Below are positions 24,164 through 33,674 of a stretch of DNA of 47,987 nt, piece after piece. The notes beneath the pieces are model-generated. The model was not told the origin of the DNA. It did not search any database and worked only from the letters and a program-made list of their open reading frames with translations. A program made the translations under genes and the position numbers. Within the stretch, counting starts at the first letter, position 1. The number at the start of each line of letters is the position of its first letter. Source of the stretch: Treponema sp. (GTDB lineage Bacteria; Spirochaetota; Spirochaetia; Treponematales; Breznakiellaceae); assembly GCA_031282065.1 (NCBI GenBank), contig JAITEL010000086.1, positions 1-47,987 of the forward strand, in the 5' to 3' direction.

Positions 24164-25287
24164 AAGGCTGCAAAGCAAGAAATTACTGCCCAAACTTTTC
24201 TATGCCTAGGTGTACATTGAGGCGTTGTCGGTTTTTATGTATCGCCGCCAACGCCCTAAACAACGGGAAGCTTATGCCTGAACCCGTACACAGAATCAGC
24301 GAATTAAAGCAAAAACAGGATAAGCCATCGGGTCGAAAATAAAAAGGCGGATTTTTCTTCCGCAAGCGGGCCGGTTCCTCCTCCGGGAGAAGAGGGCAAG
24401 CCCGTCCCTCCCATTCCCCGGTCCTGCGGTATCCACCGGTACAACCGCTTTTCGTGCTTCTGTGCCCGTGCTCCTGCTTCGGTTTTGCAATCCCTCCGGG
24501 TATACCCGCCGCTCTTTTCAGTAATGCGCAGATGAGCACAGTGGTCTCTGGAGTCTTGAAGCCATGAAAGGAGCTATCGTAACGATAGACGCCCTGGGAT
24601 CAAAGAGCCGCGTGGTCAGATGAATAGCTTGAGCGCTTGCTCTTTCATGCCTCCTGCGAAATGCTGCAAAAGCCCGCTGGTATGTGGGGAATGGAGCGAC
24701 CGGTTTCTTGTATAAAGGTTCTGCGGGCGCCTGAGAAAGTTTTATAGACGCCTGAGAAAGTTCTATAGACACCTGGGAAAGTTCTATAACCATCTGAGAA
24801 AGTTCTATAGACACCTGAAAAAGTTCTATAGACACCTGAGAAAGTTCTATAGATACCTTAGAAAGTTTTATAGCCATCTGAGAAAGTTCTATAGACACCT
24901 GAGAAAGTTATACAGATTCCTGAGAAAGTTCTGTAGCCACCTGAAAAGATTCCATAGTCCACGGTAAAGGAGCGGGGGAAGCGGATGTAGTGCGGGGAAG
25001 CCTGTATCCACCCAGGGCTGCCGCGGCCTGAGAGGAGTGCCTTGAGCCCTGGGAGGACGCTTTTCTCTCCGGTGGAAAGGAAGGCCAAACGCGATGCGGC
25101 CAAGGCGGCACGCGCCCTTGGCGGAGCGACGCCGCAACAGGTCCTTGCAGCCGCAGCTTCCCCTCCCCTCAGAGGCTTGTTGCACAGTATGGGGCAATCA
25201 AGTATTATCTGTACTATCAAAATGCATCATCATGGGACCCATACCTGATGACCGCGCTTACCATAAGGACACAATGAAGGCAATGCT
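24164..25287. other. 1.1-kb region without a convincing gene, with a minisatellite
   Basis: No gene with recognisable homology. Open frames on the minus strand (24183-24539; 24518-24898; 24858-25220) have no family resemblance, and the last two exist because the 21-bp repeat is stop-free in several frames. About 24960-25190 is GC-rich with Ala/Arg-rich translations. The valS start follows at 25288 with a GAAGG Shine-Dalgarno. Confidence 0.5.
24731..24957. repeat. Minisatellite: ten tandem 21-bp units plus a partial unit
   Basis: Units begin CTGAGAAAGTTCTATAG and end (A/C)(C/T)(A/G)(C/T) variants, repeating every 21 bp from 24731 to 24940, then a degenerate partial copy to 24957. Because 21 is a multiple of three, each frame encodes a heptad: on the minus strand VSIELSQ repeats, on the plus strand LRKFYRH. 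Copies differ at one to five positions. The expression status is unknown. Confidence 0.95.
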
Positions 25288-28023
25288 ATGAAAGGACCTA
25301 CACTGCACAAGATTGAACTGGAAAAATCCTTTAATCCCCGGTCTTTTGAAGACCGGATCTACGCTCAGTGGCAAGAACAGGGGGCCTTCAGCCCCCGGGA
25401 AGGGAGCGAAGGGCCCCCCTTTGTGATGGTTATTCCTCCTCCTAATGTAACGGGGATGCTGCATCTCGGGCACGGGCTTAACATAAGCCTCCAGGACATC
25501 CTCATCCGGTTTCATCGTATGCGGGGCGTGCCGGTATTGTGGGTTCCCGGTACGGATCATGCGGGGATTGCCACTCAAAACGTGGTGGAGAAGCAGCTCA
25601 AGGCCCAGGGACAGAGCCGCCGCGATCTGGGCCGGGACCGCTTTGTACAGAAAACCTGGGAGGTGAAAGAAGCCTACCACCGGATTATTTCCCGGCAGAT
25701 AGCCCGTATGGGGGCCAGCGTGGACTGGTCCCGGGAACGGTTTACCCTGGATGCGGGCCTCTCCAAGGCCGTGCGGGAGGTCTTTGTGTCCCTCTATGAA
25801 CGCAAGCTCTTGTACAAGGGAAACTACCTGGTTAACTGGTGCAGTTCCTGCGGGACCGCCCTCTCTGATGATGAGGTGGAGCATGAGGACCTGCCGGGGA
25901 AGCTGTACCATATCCGCTACCCTGAAGCACGCCCCGAAGACCCTGCCCAGGGCGGCCTGGTGGTGGCCACCACCAGGCCGGAAACCCTGTTTGGAGACAG
26001 CGCCGTAGCGGTTCACCCGGAGGATCCCCGCTACCAGCGGTTCATCGGAAGCTCCCTGCGCCTTCCCCTCACGGATCGGCTTATCCCGGTGGTGGCTGAT
26101 ACCTATGTGGACCGCTCCTTTGGTACGGGGGTGCTGAAGATAACCCCTGCCCATGATCCCCATGACTGGGAAGTGGGGAAGCGCCACCGGCTTCCGGCGA
26201 TCTCCATCCTTACCCCTGACGGCAGGCTTAACGATACGGTTCCTGCGCCTTACCGGGGAATGACCGTGAAGGCCGCCCGGGACGCGGTCCTGGCTGAACT
26301 CAAGGCAGGGGGATTACTGGTACAAGAGACGGACATCATCCACGGGGTGGGCCACTGTTACCGCTGCCATACGGTGATTGAACCCTTTCTTTCAGAGCAG
26401 TGGTTTGTACGGATGCAGCCCCTGGCGGAAAAGGCCCTGGCTGCCTGGCGGCGGGGAGAACTGGTCTTTTACCCCAGGAAATGGGAAAACACCTACCAGC
26501 ATTGGCTTGAAAACATACGGGACTGGTGCGTGAGCCGGCAGCTTTGGTGGGGGCATAGGATACCCGCATGGTACTGCCCTTCCTGCGGCAACACCATCGT
26601 GGCCCGCCAGGATCCCGATGCCTGTCCCCGCTGCGGGCAGGCAAACCTCGCCCAGGATCCGGATGTGCTGGACACCTGGTTTTCAAGCTGGCTGTGGCCC
26701 TTCAGTACCCTGGGCTGGCCTTTGGCGGTACACCCCGAAGCCGGGCAAAACGATTTTCAGCGGTTTTACCCAAGCTCAGCCCTGGTAACCGCCTATGACA
26801 TCATTTTCTTCTGGGTCTCCCGGATGATCATGGCAGGGCTTGAGTTTACCGGAAGGGTTCCTTTCCGGGACATCTTTATCCACGGCCTCTTGCGGGATAA
26901 GCAGGGCCGCAAGATGAGCAAGACCCTGGGAAACGGCCTGGATCCCCTGGAATTGGTAGACCAGTTCGGCGCAGATGCCCTGAAGTTCACCTTGGCTTTC
27001 TTATGCGCCCAGGGCCAGGACCTCCTGGTGGACAAAGGATCCTTTAAACTCGGCTCAAAATTTGCCAATAAGATATGGAATGCCGGCCGCTACATCCTGA
27101 TGAACCTGGAACACCGGAGCCTTGTGGAGCAGCCCCGGCTCAATCCGGTGGACCGCTGGATTTACAGCCGGCTTAATCAGGTGGCCAAGACTATGACCGA
27201 AGCCTTTTTCTCATACCGCTTCAATGATGCGGCAACAGCAGCGTATGACTATTTCTGGAGCGACTTCTGCGACTGGTATGTAGAGGCAACGAAAGTATCC
27301 CTGCATGGCGGGGATGATGCTGAAAAAGATAGGGCCACGACGGTGCTCCTGGAGGTTCTCGCCGAATCCCTGAGGCTCCTGCACCCCTTGCTCCCCTTTA
27401 TAACCGAAGCCATTTACCAGCAGATCCCCCATACCCAAGGGCTGCTTATGACCAGCCCCTACCCGGTGTATACGGAAGAGCGACATGATCCGGAGGCGGA
27501 ACAAAACCTTGCCCTGCTGCAAGAACTGGTTCGTATGGTCAGGACCTTGCGGAGCGAATGTACGATTCCCCCGGAAAAGAAAATCTCGGTCCTGCTTCGC
27601 CTCAGTTCCCGCAGCGCTTGTGGGCTTTTCCTTAAAGAGCAGCACGCATTGCTGCAACTATTGGCAGGTATAGGGCAGCTCAGCTTTGAAGAGCCTGGCC
27701 CTGCCCAAAGGAGGCCCCCTGCTTCCATTGGCCTTGTGGGTTCCGGGTTTGAAGTCTTCGTGTATGTTGCGGAGGCAGTGGATATGGAGGTCTTGAAGCG
27801 TAAATTTACCAAAGACCTGGCAAAGGACCGTAGCTTTATCGCCGCGCTTCAGGCGAAACTGGCCGATAGCCGCTTCTTGCAGAACGCCCCGCCGGAGCTG
27901 GTGCAGGGGGAGCAGGCGAAACTGGCGGATGCCTTGGAGCGGACCGGCAAACTGGGCGTTTATATGCGGGATCTGTTTCAGGATATGCCCCAGGCCACGC
28001 CGCTTAAGGAGTCCTTACCATGA
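25288..28023 (+). CDS. valS: Valyl-tRNA synthetase
   Basis: 911 residues, close to the family norm. HIGH motif HLGH at 59-62 (PPPNVTGMLHLGHGLNI), KMSKT at 542-546, the CP1 editing domain at about 150-350 (TTRPETLFGDSAVAV), two zinc-knuckle-like CxxC sets (CSSC; CPSCG...CPRCG), and the C-terminal coiled-coil arm (MEVLKRKFTKDLAKDRS). It charges tRNA-Val. The stop TGA shares bases with the next start (ATGA). Confidence 0.97.
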   Translation: MKGPTLHKIELEKSFNPRSFEDRIYAQWQEQGAFSPREGSEGPPFVMVIPPPNVTGMLHLGHGLNISLQDILIRFHRMRGVPVLWVPGTDHAGIATQNVVEKQLKAQGQSRRDLGRDRFVQKTWEVKEAYHRIISRQIARMGASVDWSRERFTLDAGLSKAVREVFVSLYERKLLYKGNYLVNWCSSCGTALSDDEVEHEDLPGKLYHIRYPEARPEDPAQGGLVVATTRPETLFGDSAVAVHPEDPRYQRFIGSSLRLPLTDRLIPVVADTYVDRSFGTGVLKITPAHDPHDWEVGKRHRLPAISILTPDGRLNDTVPAPYRGMTVKAARDAVLAELKAGGLLVQETDIIHGVGHCYRCHTVIEPFLSEQWFVRMQPLAEKALAAWRRGELVFYPRKWENTYQHWLENIRDWCVSRQLWWGHRIPAWYCPSCGNTIVARQDPDACPRCGQANLAQDPDVLDTWFSSWLWPFSTLGWPLAVHPEAGQNDFQRFYPSSALVTAYDIIFFWVSRMIMAGLEFTGRVPFRDIFIHGLLRDKQGRKMSKTLGNGLDPLELVDQFGADALKFTLAFLCAQGQDLLVDKGSFKLGSKFANKIWNAGRYILMNLEHRSLVEQPRLNPVDRWIYSRLNQVAKTMTEAFFSYRFNDAATAAYDYFWSDFCDWYVEATKVSLHGGDDAEKDRATTVLLEVLAESLRLLHPLLPFITEAIYQQIPHTQGLLMTSPYPVYTEERHDPEAEQNLALLQELVRMVRTLRSECTIPPEKKISVLLRLSSRSACGLFLKEQHALLQLLAGIGQLSFEEPGPAQRRPPASIGLVGSGFEVFVYVAEAVDMEVLKRKFTKDLAKDRSFIAALQAKLADSRFLQNAPPELVQGEQAKLADALERTGKLGVYMRDLFQDMPQATPLKESLP

Positions 28024-28577
28024 CCACCGAGGAGATGCTGCGGCTTAATGGAACCCACCTTGCCCCGTATATGCAGCTTGCCACAGCGCTGATAGGTAAG
28101 GTACGGGAAGGAGGGGGGAATATGTTCAGGCACCAACTGGATACTATGGCCACCCTCATTGACTATGGGTATGTGGACTCAGTGCTCCTCAAGGCCTCGA
28201 TAGTCCATGATCTCATTGAGGATGTACCGGATTTCAACCATAATCTCCTTTTATCCGTGGATTATGAGAGCCCCGTGGTGTATGACCTGGTTCTCGAAGT
28301 TACCCGTTTCCCCGGTGAAACCAAGCCTGAGTTTCTCACCCGGATCCTGGAAAGCGGCTCCCGCTACGCCAAGACCCTCAAGGTAGCGGATAGGATCTCC
28401 AATATGATAGCCCTGGGCTTTGTGGTGAATACCGAATTTATCGACCGCTATACCGAAGAGACGGTCAAGTACATATTCCCTATCGCTGAAGAAGTGGACA
28501 AGTCCATGTTAGCAGAACTCCAATCCCTGGTCGCATCCCGTAGAAAGTACGTATTGGCCCTTTCAAAAGGGGCTTGA
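28020..28577 (+). CDS. HD-domain protein, small alarmone hydrolase-like
   Basis: 185 residues with the SpoT/Mesh1-type HD pattern: H38 (MFRHQLD), HD at 63-64 with ED at 67-68 (IVHDLIEDV) and D124 (KVADRISNM). There is no synthetase domain, so hydrolysis of (p)ppGpp or a related nucleotide is the likely reaction. AAGGAG lies 8 nt before an ATG that overlaps the valS stop (ATGA). Coupling to a tRNA synthetase places it where charging and alarmone level could be matched (inference). Confidence 0.85.
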   Translation: MTTEEMLRLNGTHLAPYMQLATALIGKVREGGGNMFRHQLDTMATLIDYGYVDSVLLKASIVHDLIEDVPDFNHNLLLSVDYESPVVYDLVLEVTRFPGETKPEFLTRILESGSRYAKTLKVADRISNMIALGFVVNTEFIDRYTEETVKYIFPIAEEVDKSMLAELQSLVASRRKYVLALSKGA

Positions 28578-28590
28578 ATCCTTTCATGCC

Positions 28591-29727
28591 CTATTCAGCC
28601 CTAAAATACTCCTGGGCCACGGGGTCCTGGGGGTCTAGCTCAAGAACGGTGCGGAAAAACCCTTCCGCCTCTTGGAGATTTCCGGTTTTAAGGGCCAGTA
28701 CCCCCAGGTTAGAAACGATCTTGATGTTTTCAGGCTCTTCCCAAAGGGCTGCTTCCAGCTCTTTGCGGGCTCCTGCCCAATCGCCGCTTTCCATCAAACA
28801 GAGTGCCAGTTCGTTCCTGGTATCGCCGGTATCCCCTCCCAAGTCGAGGGCCTTTCTAAAAGCCCCAATCCCATCATGCCAGCGGCCCAGCTTCCTCAAG
28901 GCCCAGCCAAGGAGAAACCAGCCGTGCCAGACCTGGGGATGCTGTTCAAGAAACTTCCCGATCTGCACAAGCCCCTGGGCCGGCTTATCTTCCCGAATAT
29001 ATGTGTAGGCTTCTTGAAACAGGGCATCGTCCAGGCTCTGACTCTGCATTGCTTCCAGCATACGGACCGCCTGTTCTTGTTTTTCAGGCTCATCTCCCAC
29101 CTGTAGGTAGAGCTGAAAACAGCGGTGGGCCGCTTCAAAGTTCCGGCGCTTCATAAAGAAAAAAGCCGCATGAAATATCCCCGGCGGGAACGGAGGGTGG
29201 AGATCCAGCACTGCTTGGTAGGCTTTATACGCTTCATCTTCTGCCGTGGTAAGCTCTCCCCGGGCCTGGGCCTGTTCTTCCAAAATCAGCGCCCGGTTAA
29301 GGAGCAGGGCCGGTAAGCCGGGAAAGATCCCTTCCAAAAGACCGATGATTTCCAGAGCCAGATCATAATCCCCGTTGTGAGCCTTGAGAAAAGCCGCCGT
29401 GGTAAATTCGGTCAAAATATCCGGCTTAACAGCCAGGACAAAACCTCGGTAGTAGCGGGCGTGCGTTCCCTGAGGATCCTCTGCAAGCACTCGTATCATG
29501 CCTGCCAGGATCATCTCCCAGGAAAGGTCTTCCAGGTTCAATGCCTCTGCTCCCAGCGCCAATTCTACGGGAAGGGGAATGGCAGGATCAATGGTGAACG
29601 CCTCTCCCGCAGGGTCCAGGGAGAGGTGTTCCACGGGCCCCCGTAGGGACTCAGGAACCGATAAGAACACCAGTTTTTCTTTACGCAGGGGAGCAGGTCC
29701 GAGGTTCAGGGATTCTTCTCTGTTCAT
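28591..29727 (-). CDS. Cytoplasmic TPR protein
   Basis: 378 residues from the ATG at 29727 (AGGG about 10 nt upstream; a TTG at 29733 is possible). There is no signal peptide. The N-terminal 80 residues are unrelated to TPR (EKLVFLSVPESLRGPVEHLSL). TPR-like helices run from about 90 to the end, with canonical units near the C-terminus (WHGWFLLGWALRKLGRWHDGIGAF, IVSNLGVLALKTGNLQEAEGFF). It ends 13 bp from the convergent HD gene. Function unknown; a protein-interaction scaffold is likely. Confidence 0.8.
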   Translation of the reverse strand: MNREESLNLGPAPLRKEKLVFLSVPESLRGPVEHLSLDPAGEAFTIDPAIPLPVELALGAEALNLEDLSWEMILAGMIRVLAEDPQGTHARYYRGFVLAVKPDILTEFTTAAFLKAHNGDYDLALEIIGLLEGIFPGLPALLLNRALILEEQAQARGELTTAEDEAYKAYQAVLDLHPPFPPGIFHAAFFFMKRRNFEAAHRCFQLYLQVGDEPEKQEQAVRMLEAMQSQSLDDALFQEAYTYIREDKPAQGLVQIGKFLEQHPQVWHGWFLLGWALRKLGRWHDGIGAFRKALDLGGDTGDTRNELALCLMESGDWAGARKELEAALWEEPENIKIVSNLGVLALKTGNLQEAEGFFRTVLELDPQDPVAQEYFRAE

Positions 29728-29790
29728 ATACAATCAACCCTACAAAAGGCAGGTACTTGTGGTGAAGGCCAAGCGCTGCTGCAATACGCG

Positions 29791-30711
29791 TTACGCCATA
29801 CCAGGTCTCTGGGTCTCGGTAATTGCATGTTCCGCCGGCACATCCTGAACTTGGACAGAGGCATCGGAAGTATCTTGCACCATGGCAGGATCCGTACGAT
29901 TGATAGCCCTGACTTGGGTGATATACGTGTTGATGCGTATCTTATATTTCATAGGGATAAGATCATTATAAAAACCCATACCCATAGCCACCAGGTCCTT
30001 TCGGCCTTCCACGCTTTCTGAATGGAGAAATTTTCCTTTTAAGAAATAACTTTCCCGGGGTTCCTCAAAGTCTATACGGAGCACCGCTTCCTTGTCATTC
30101 AGAAAATTGGCCAAGCCCATGATGACGATTTTAGCCCCATAGAATGAAATATCCCGTAAGATACACTGCCGGGGTACCCCTTGAACAGACACAGATGTCT
30201 CCTTGGACACCAGGCTGAGGGTTCGCTGGGTTTCAGAGGTGATAAGGATCCGCTCGCCCCGCCGCTTGGACGTACTCTGGGAGTTTTCAGTAGTATCCAG
30301 AATCCGTCCCAGGGTTCCGATTAAATAATCCGGGGCTTGCTGGGCAAATTGCAGGGTAACCATAGCGGTGTCTTGGGAACCGCCATAAGGGGTATAACCG
30401 GTGGATCGGACAGCCACAAAGAAGATCACCGGATCCGCTCCGCCATTTCCTTTAAAACAGAACCTAATATTCGCCGCATGGTTAGCTTCTTGAAGGCTTT
30501 GCATTAACCCTGATTTGGTACTCACCAAGACCTTCACCATCTCCAGCGAAGCAGCATAAATAATGCAAGGCCATAACTTTCCCATACATTTCAAGCATAC
30601 TTGCTTGGCCAAGAGTCCTGTAACTTCAAGGATTTCTTTATTAAAGATTACTTCGTTGGTTTTATAACGTTCATAATAGGTTGTTATCTGTTGCCTACTC
30701 AAAGCATTCAT
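29791..30711 (-). CDS. PilZ-domain c-di-GMP receptor
   Basis: 306 residues. The PilZ domain has RxxxR as R150-R154 (KRRGERI) and D187-x-S189-x2-G192 (LRDISFYGAK), the c-di-GMP contacts. It is preceded by an N-terminal domain of about 140 residues that is typical of treponemal PilZ proteins (YERYKTNEVIFNKEILE). The C-terminal 40 residues look disordered. In treponemes PilZ proteins affect motility and biofilm. There is no clear Shine-Dalgarno. It stands alone; the neighbours do not define its pathway. Confidence 0.9.
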   Translation of the reverse strand: MNALSRQQITTYYERYKTNEVIFNKEILEVTGLLAKQVCLKCMGKLWPCIIYAASLEMVKVLVSTKSGLMQSLQEANHAANIRFCFKGNGGADPVIFFVAVRSTGYTPYGGSQDTAMVTLQFAQQAPDYLIGTLGRILDTTENSQSTSKRRGERILITSETQRTLSLVSKETSVSVQGVPRQCILRDISFYGAKIVIMGLANFLNDKEAVLRIDFEEPRESYFLKGKFLHSESVEGRKDLVAMGMGFYNDLIPMKYKIRINTYITQVRAINRTDPAMVQDTSDASVQVQDVPAEHAITETQRPGMA

Positions 30712-30779
30712 TATAAAAACTATAAAACGCCTGTTAAGGTACTGTCAATTGCATACTGGCCATTTAGCCCATTTTTTTC

Positions 30780-32090
30780 CTAAAAGGCATTTTGGGGGCT
30801 GTGGGAGAAATTATTGATTCGATACCATTCATTGACCCGCCTTTCCAGCGAGCGAGGTGCTGCTTCCCCGGTTTGCCGGATCCGGTCCCGCAGATACGGC
30901 AGGATAACCTGTTCCTTGAGGGTGTTCCAATGCTGGGGCAGGATGTGAGGGGGAGAGAGGAAACCATCAGGCGGGGTGTGTCCCAAGAGGCTGGGATAAA
31001 ACTGGGGAAAGATCTGTTCGGTAACGGTTCGCAGGGCGGAAAAACCGCTGCTGATACCAAAAAGGCTCTCCTGGAGCCCTTGGTTTCTGCTGATTTCCAA
31101 GAGCACGCGCTGGGTTTCAGCCTGAAAAAACCATTCCGTAAAAGCCGCGGCGGCCTTTTTTGCCTTTCCCTTCTTATAGATTCCGTAATACACGGTCTTT
31201 TCAAAGAGGGGAATGGTATCCTCTTCTGCAAGCCAGCGGAAGTCCAGATTGGCCCGGCTCTCCTGGGGCAGGGTGAAAAACTCCATACTGTTCATGTAGG
31301 TACAGAGGATACGCCCGGAAGCCGCGAGTTTGGCAGGAGGATCATAGCAGTATTTAAAGACAAAGTCATCTTCTGCCTGGATGCTGGTATTGGACTCCTG
31401 GGTCCAGGTACGCAGGTAGGCAATGGCCGCTTCCAAGGCTTGGGAATCCCAGGCTAGGGGGTCTGCTTCTCTAAAGGAGGCATTAAAAAGGGTGGCTGCC
31501 ACAAAAAGGAACTCATCGCTCCATGCAGGAGAAAAGCCCATCCGGGAATATATACCGTTCTGTTCTCTATTATACCCGGTTCCCAGGGCTTTTAGTTCTT
31601 CAAAGCTAAGCGTAAAGGGGTTGGAGAGTAAGGAGCTGTTAGCCCGGGCAAATACGATGGCAGGGATGTTGAAGGCTACCGGAAACAGGTACTGTTTATT
31701 TTCAATGTTACCCAAGTCCAGGAGGCGGGGATAAAAAGCGGTTTTTGATACCCTGTCCTGGGAAAAAAAGCGGTTGAGGGGTGTAAACAAATTGCGGGTG
31801 GCCATGCTCTTCAACCAGTTTCCCACCACAATATCCGGGGCTTCCGCGGTTTCGGTCAATCGCTGCGCGGGGGATGCATAGTACCGGGTTTCCAGCTTAT
31901 AGCGTGTTTGGCTGGAATTAAAATACTCCCCATAGAGGGCGAACTCAGGCCTATCGGTCCAGAGTATCGCCGTAGTCGGTTCAGAGAACGCACAGGCAAG
32001 GATGCTGAGCCCTGACCAAGACAGTACCAGCAGAAGCCTAAACCCGGGGAGACGAACCCTAAGCTCCCGTCTCTGAGGGTAAGGGTGCAT
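30780..32090 (-). CDS. Extracellular solute-binding-like lipoprotein
   Basis: 436 residues from the ATG at 32090, which shares one base with the stop of the upstream nucleotidyltransferase gene (TGATG). The longer frame to 32270 runs antisense to nothing and lies inside that gene. The signal ends in SILAC (lipobox). The mature part resembles the family of ABC sugar-binding proteins (type 1): ILWTDRPEFALYGEYFN, APDIVVGNW, and the KKGKAKKAAAAFTEWFF helix. No permease genes are present nearby, so the binding role is inferred. Confidence 0.8.
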   Translation of the reverse strand: MHPYPQRRELRVRLPGFRLLLVLSWSGLSILACAFSEPTTAILWTDRPEFALYGEYFNSSQTRYKLETRYYASPAQRLTETAEAPDIVVGNWLKSMATRNLFTPLNRFFSQDRVSKTAFYPRLLDLGNIENKQYLFPVAFNIPAIVFARANSSLLSNPFTLSFEELKALGTGYNREQNGIYSRMGFSPAWSDEFLFVAATLFNASFREADPLAWDSQALEAAIAYLRTWTQESNTSIQAEDDFVFKYCYDPPAKLAASGRILCTYMNSMEFFTLPQESRANLDFRWLAEEDTIPLFEKTVYYGIYKKGKAKKAAAAFTEWFFQAETQRVLLEISRNQGLQESLFGISSGFSALRTVTEQIFPQFYPSLLGHTPPDGFLSPPHILPQHWNTLKEQVILPYLRDRIRQTGEAAPRSLERRVNEWYRINNFSHSPQNAF

Positions 32091-33001
32091 CAGGAAGTCC
32101 ACAGCGAGGGAGAGTATAGGCCCTGGGCAGTCAATTCGGCAATACGCTTCACCGCGGCGATCCGGTCTTCCTGGTAGGTAACCCCGAACCAGGGGGAATC
32201 CGCGGGGAGGACCCGGATCTTGAGCAGCTTGTGTTTGATGAACCAATCTGCGGCCATAGGAAGGTAACACTCAGGCTTTGGCTGGCCTGCAAAGGCCTCA
32301 AGAAAGGCATCAAAGTAACGGCGCAGGTCCGGGAATATACCTGCCGGGAAGCCCCAGAAGTTCATGGATACCGGAGTATCCGGGGCAAGTTCCTCTTGTA
32401 CCCCTGCTCCGCTGGTATTCACAATACGGCTGCCCACTTGGGCAATCGCGGTCAGCTCTTGTACCGATTCGAGATAGCCTTCCCGTACCACACAGACCCC
32501 ACGGGTAACCGTCCCTTGGGGGCTGAGGGTTTTGTCCAAGCGGTAGGGTACGAGGGCTCCTTCGGTCAACTGGGGGGAGGCCAGGTAGCTGCCCATTACC
32601 TGGAAAGCCGGGCTGCCGTAGAAATCATCCGCATTGATCACCGCGAAGGGGGCGTCAATAAGCGGGGCCGCGCAGAGCAGGGCATGGCTGGTACCCCAAG
32701 GCTTGCTTCTCCCTGCTTTGGCCGCCTGCGTATAGATCTCCGCGGGAATGAGGCTGTCCAGTTCTTGAAAACACAGCTCATAGGGAATGGATCTCATGCG
32801 GGAGAGGACCAGGTCCTTAAAATCCTGTTCAATAGCATGGCGGATGATGAATACGACCTTTTTAAATCCCGCTCTGAGAGCGTCAAAGACCGAATAGTCC
32901 AGCAGCGCCTCTCCTCCTGCTCCGATCCGGTCAAGCTGCTTGAGGCCGCCGTAGCGGCTCCCCATACCGGCGGCTAAAACCACTAATACCGGTCCTTTCA
33001 T
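32090..33001 (-). CDS. Nucleotidyltransferase (sugar-1-phosphate type)
   Basis: 303 residues. The N-terminal NTP-binding loop LAAGMGSRYGGLKQLDRIG (9-27) and the metal aspartates in INADDFYG are those of the glucose-1-phosphate uridylyl/thymidylyltransferase family. The substrate cannot be told. AGAGG lies 7 nt before the ATG. It is translationally coupled to the solute-binding-like lipoprotein gene, an unusual pairing. Confidence 0.88.
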   Translation of the reverse strand: MKGPVLVVLAAGMGSRYGGLKQLDRIGAGGEALLDYSVFDALRAGFKKVVFIIRHAIEQDFKDLVLSRMRSIPYELCFQELDSLIPAEIYTQAAKAGRSKPWGTSHALLCAAPLIDAPFAVINADDFYGSPAFQVMGSYLASPQLTEGALVPYRLDKTLSPQGTVTRGVCVVREGYLESVQELTAIAQVGSRIVNTSGAGVQEELAPDTPVSMNFWGFPAGIFPDLRRYFDAFLEAFAGQPKPECYLPMAADWFIKHKLLKIRVLPADSPWFGVTYQEDRIAAVKRIAELTAQGLYSPSLWTS

Positions 33002-33202
33002 GGGTTTACCTCTCTTAAAAAAATGATGTTATCCTTGAGTATACCTGCAATACCCCGCATGGTAAAGGGCTTAGGTGCCGCAGGAACACGCGGGAAAGGC
33101 CGCCTTTGGCAGGGGACCCCTCGGGCTTGGGGCAGGGTATGCAAAATCATTGCGGGGTCTCCTGCATCACAGGGCCCCGCTTTCTCTATTGATGCGTCTT
33201 TG

Positions 33203-33463
33203 TTACCCTGAAGCGGCGATTTGCTCCTGTATCATTTCGTTGATGATCTCCGCTGGGGTTTTATGGGTGGCCGTCGCTTTGGTTACCAGGTAATCCGTTG
33301 TAAAGGAATCAACCGTTATAGAACGGGAACGGGCAGCGGCTTTACGCCGGATAAAAAAACCGGTTTCATTGGGGCCAGGATAGGGCGGGTTTTTCGTCCA
33401 TTTCTCATCAAGGGCCGCTTCTTCGGTCAAATCGGGCATTTTTCTCATTATTCTCCTACTCAT
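33203..33463 (-). CDS. Antitoxin-like protein
   Basis: 86 residues, basic N-terminus then a small domain ending in a helix (TPAEIINEMIQEQIAASG), the form of BrnA/CopG-class antitoxins (PDLTEEAALDEKWTKNPP). It begins 1 nt after the stop of the broken toxin gene. It is intact, so it may persist as an orphan antitoxin or anti-addiction module. Confidence 0.7.
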   Translation of the reverse strand: MSRRIMRKMPDLTEEAALDEKWTKNPPYPGPNETGFFIRRKAAARSRSITVDSFTTDYLVTKATATHKTPAEIINEMIQEQIAASG

Positions 33464-33464
33464 T

Positions 33465-33674
33465 TTAGAGTAGATGCTTATAAATATTCCGGCATTTCAT
33501 CGCATGAAACTCCCGAACCGTATCAGGATCAAGGATGTTATAATAGATTTCAAGAGGGTTGGCATTCCGGTCAAAACCGATAAGCAGACGTTTGTTTTCA
33601 GCATCTTCGTCGTCTTCGAGAAAACCATCGTATTGAGAGGTATCAATAGCCCATCGAAACCGGTAACGGAAACT
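33465..33674 (-). pseudogene. Truncated toxin gene of a TA pair
   Basis: A 70-codon open stretch after an in-frame TGA at 33675-33677, encoding WAIDTSQYDGFLEDDED, then KRLLIGFDRNANPLEIYYN and VREFHAMKCRNIYKHLL, ending TAA 1 nt before the antitoxin ATG. I recognise the C-terminal half of a small toxin family (GFDRNANxLEI...FHAMKCR). The N-terminal half and any start codon are absent. The gene order toxin then antitoxin matches brnTA-type loci. Confidence 0.65.

Noticed and set aside
24183-24539. 118-codon minus-strand gene
   Set aside because: Composition and lack of homology or start signals; treated as non-coding.
24731-24957. CRISPR array
   Set aside because: The 21-bp units are directly adjacent with no unique spacers, and there are no cas genes; it is a minisatellite.
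24858-25220. 120-codon minus-strand gene ending in the repeat array
   Set aside because: Its frame is open mainly because of GC-rich sequence and the 21-bp repeat; no recognisable domain.
32231-32977. 248-codon plus-strand frame
   Set aside because: Antisense shadow of the nucleotidyltransferase gene.
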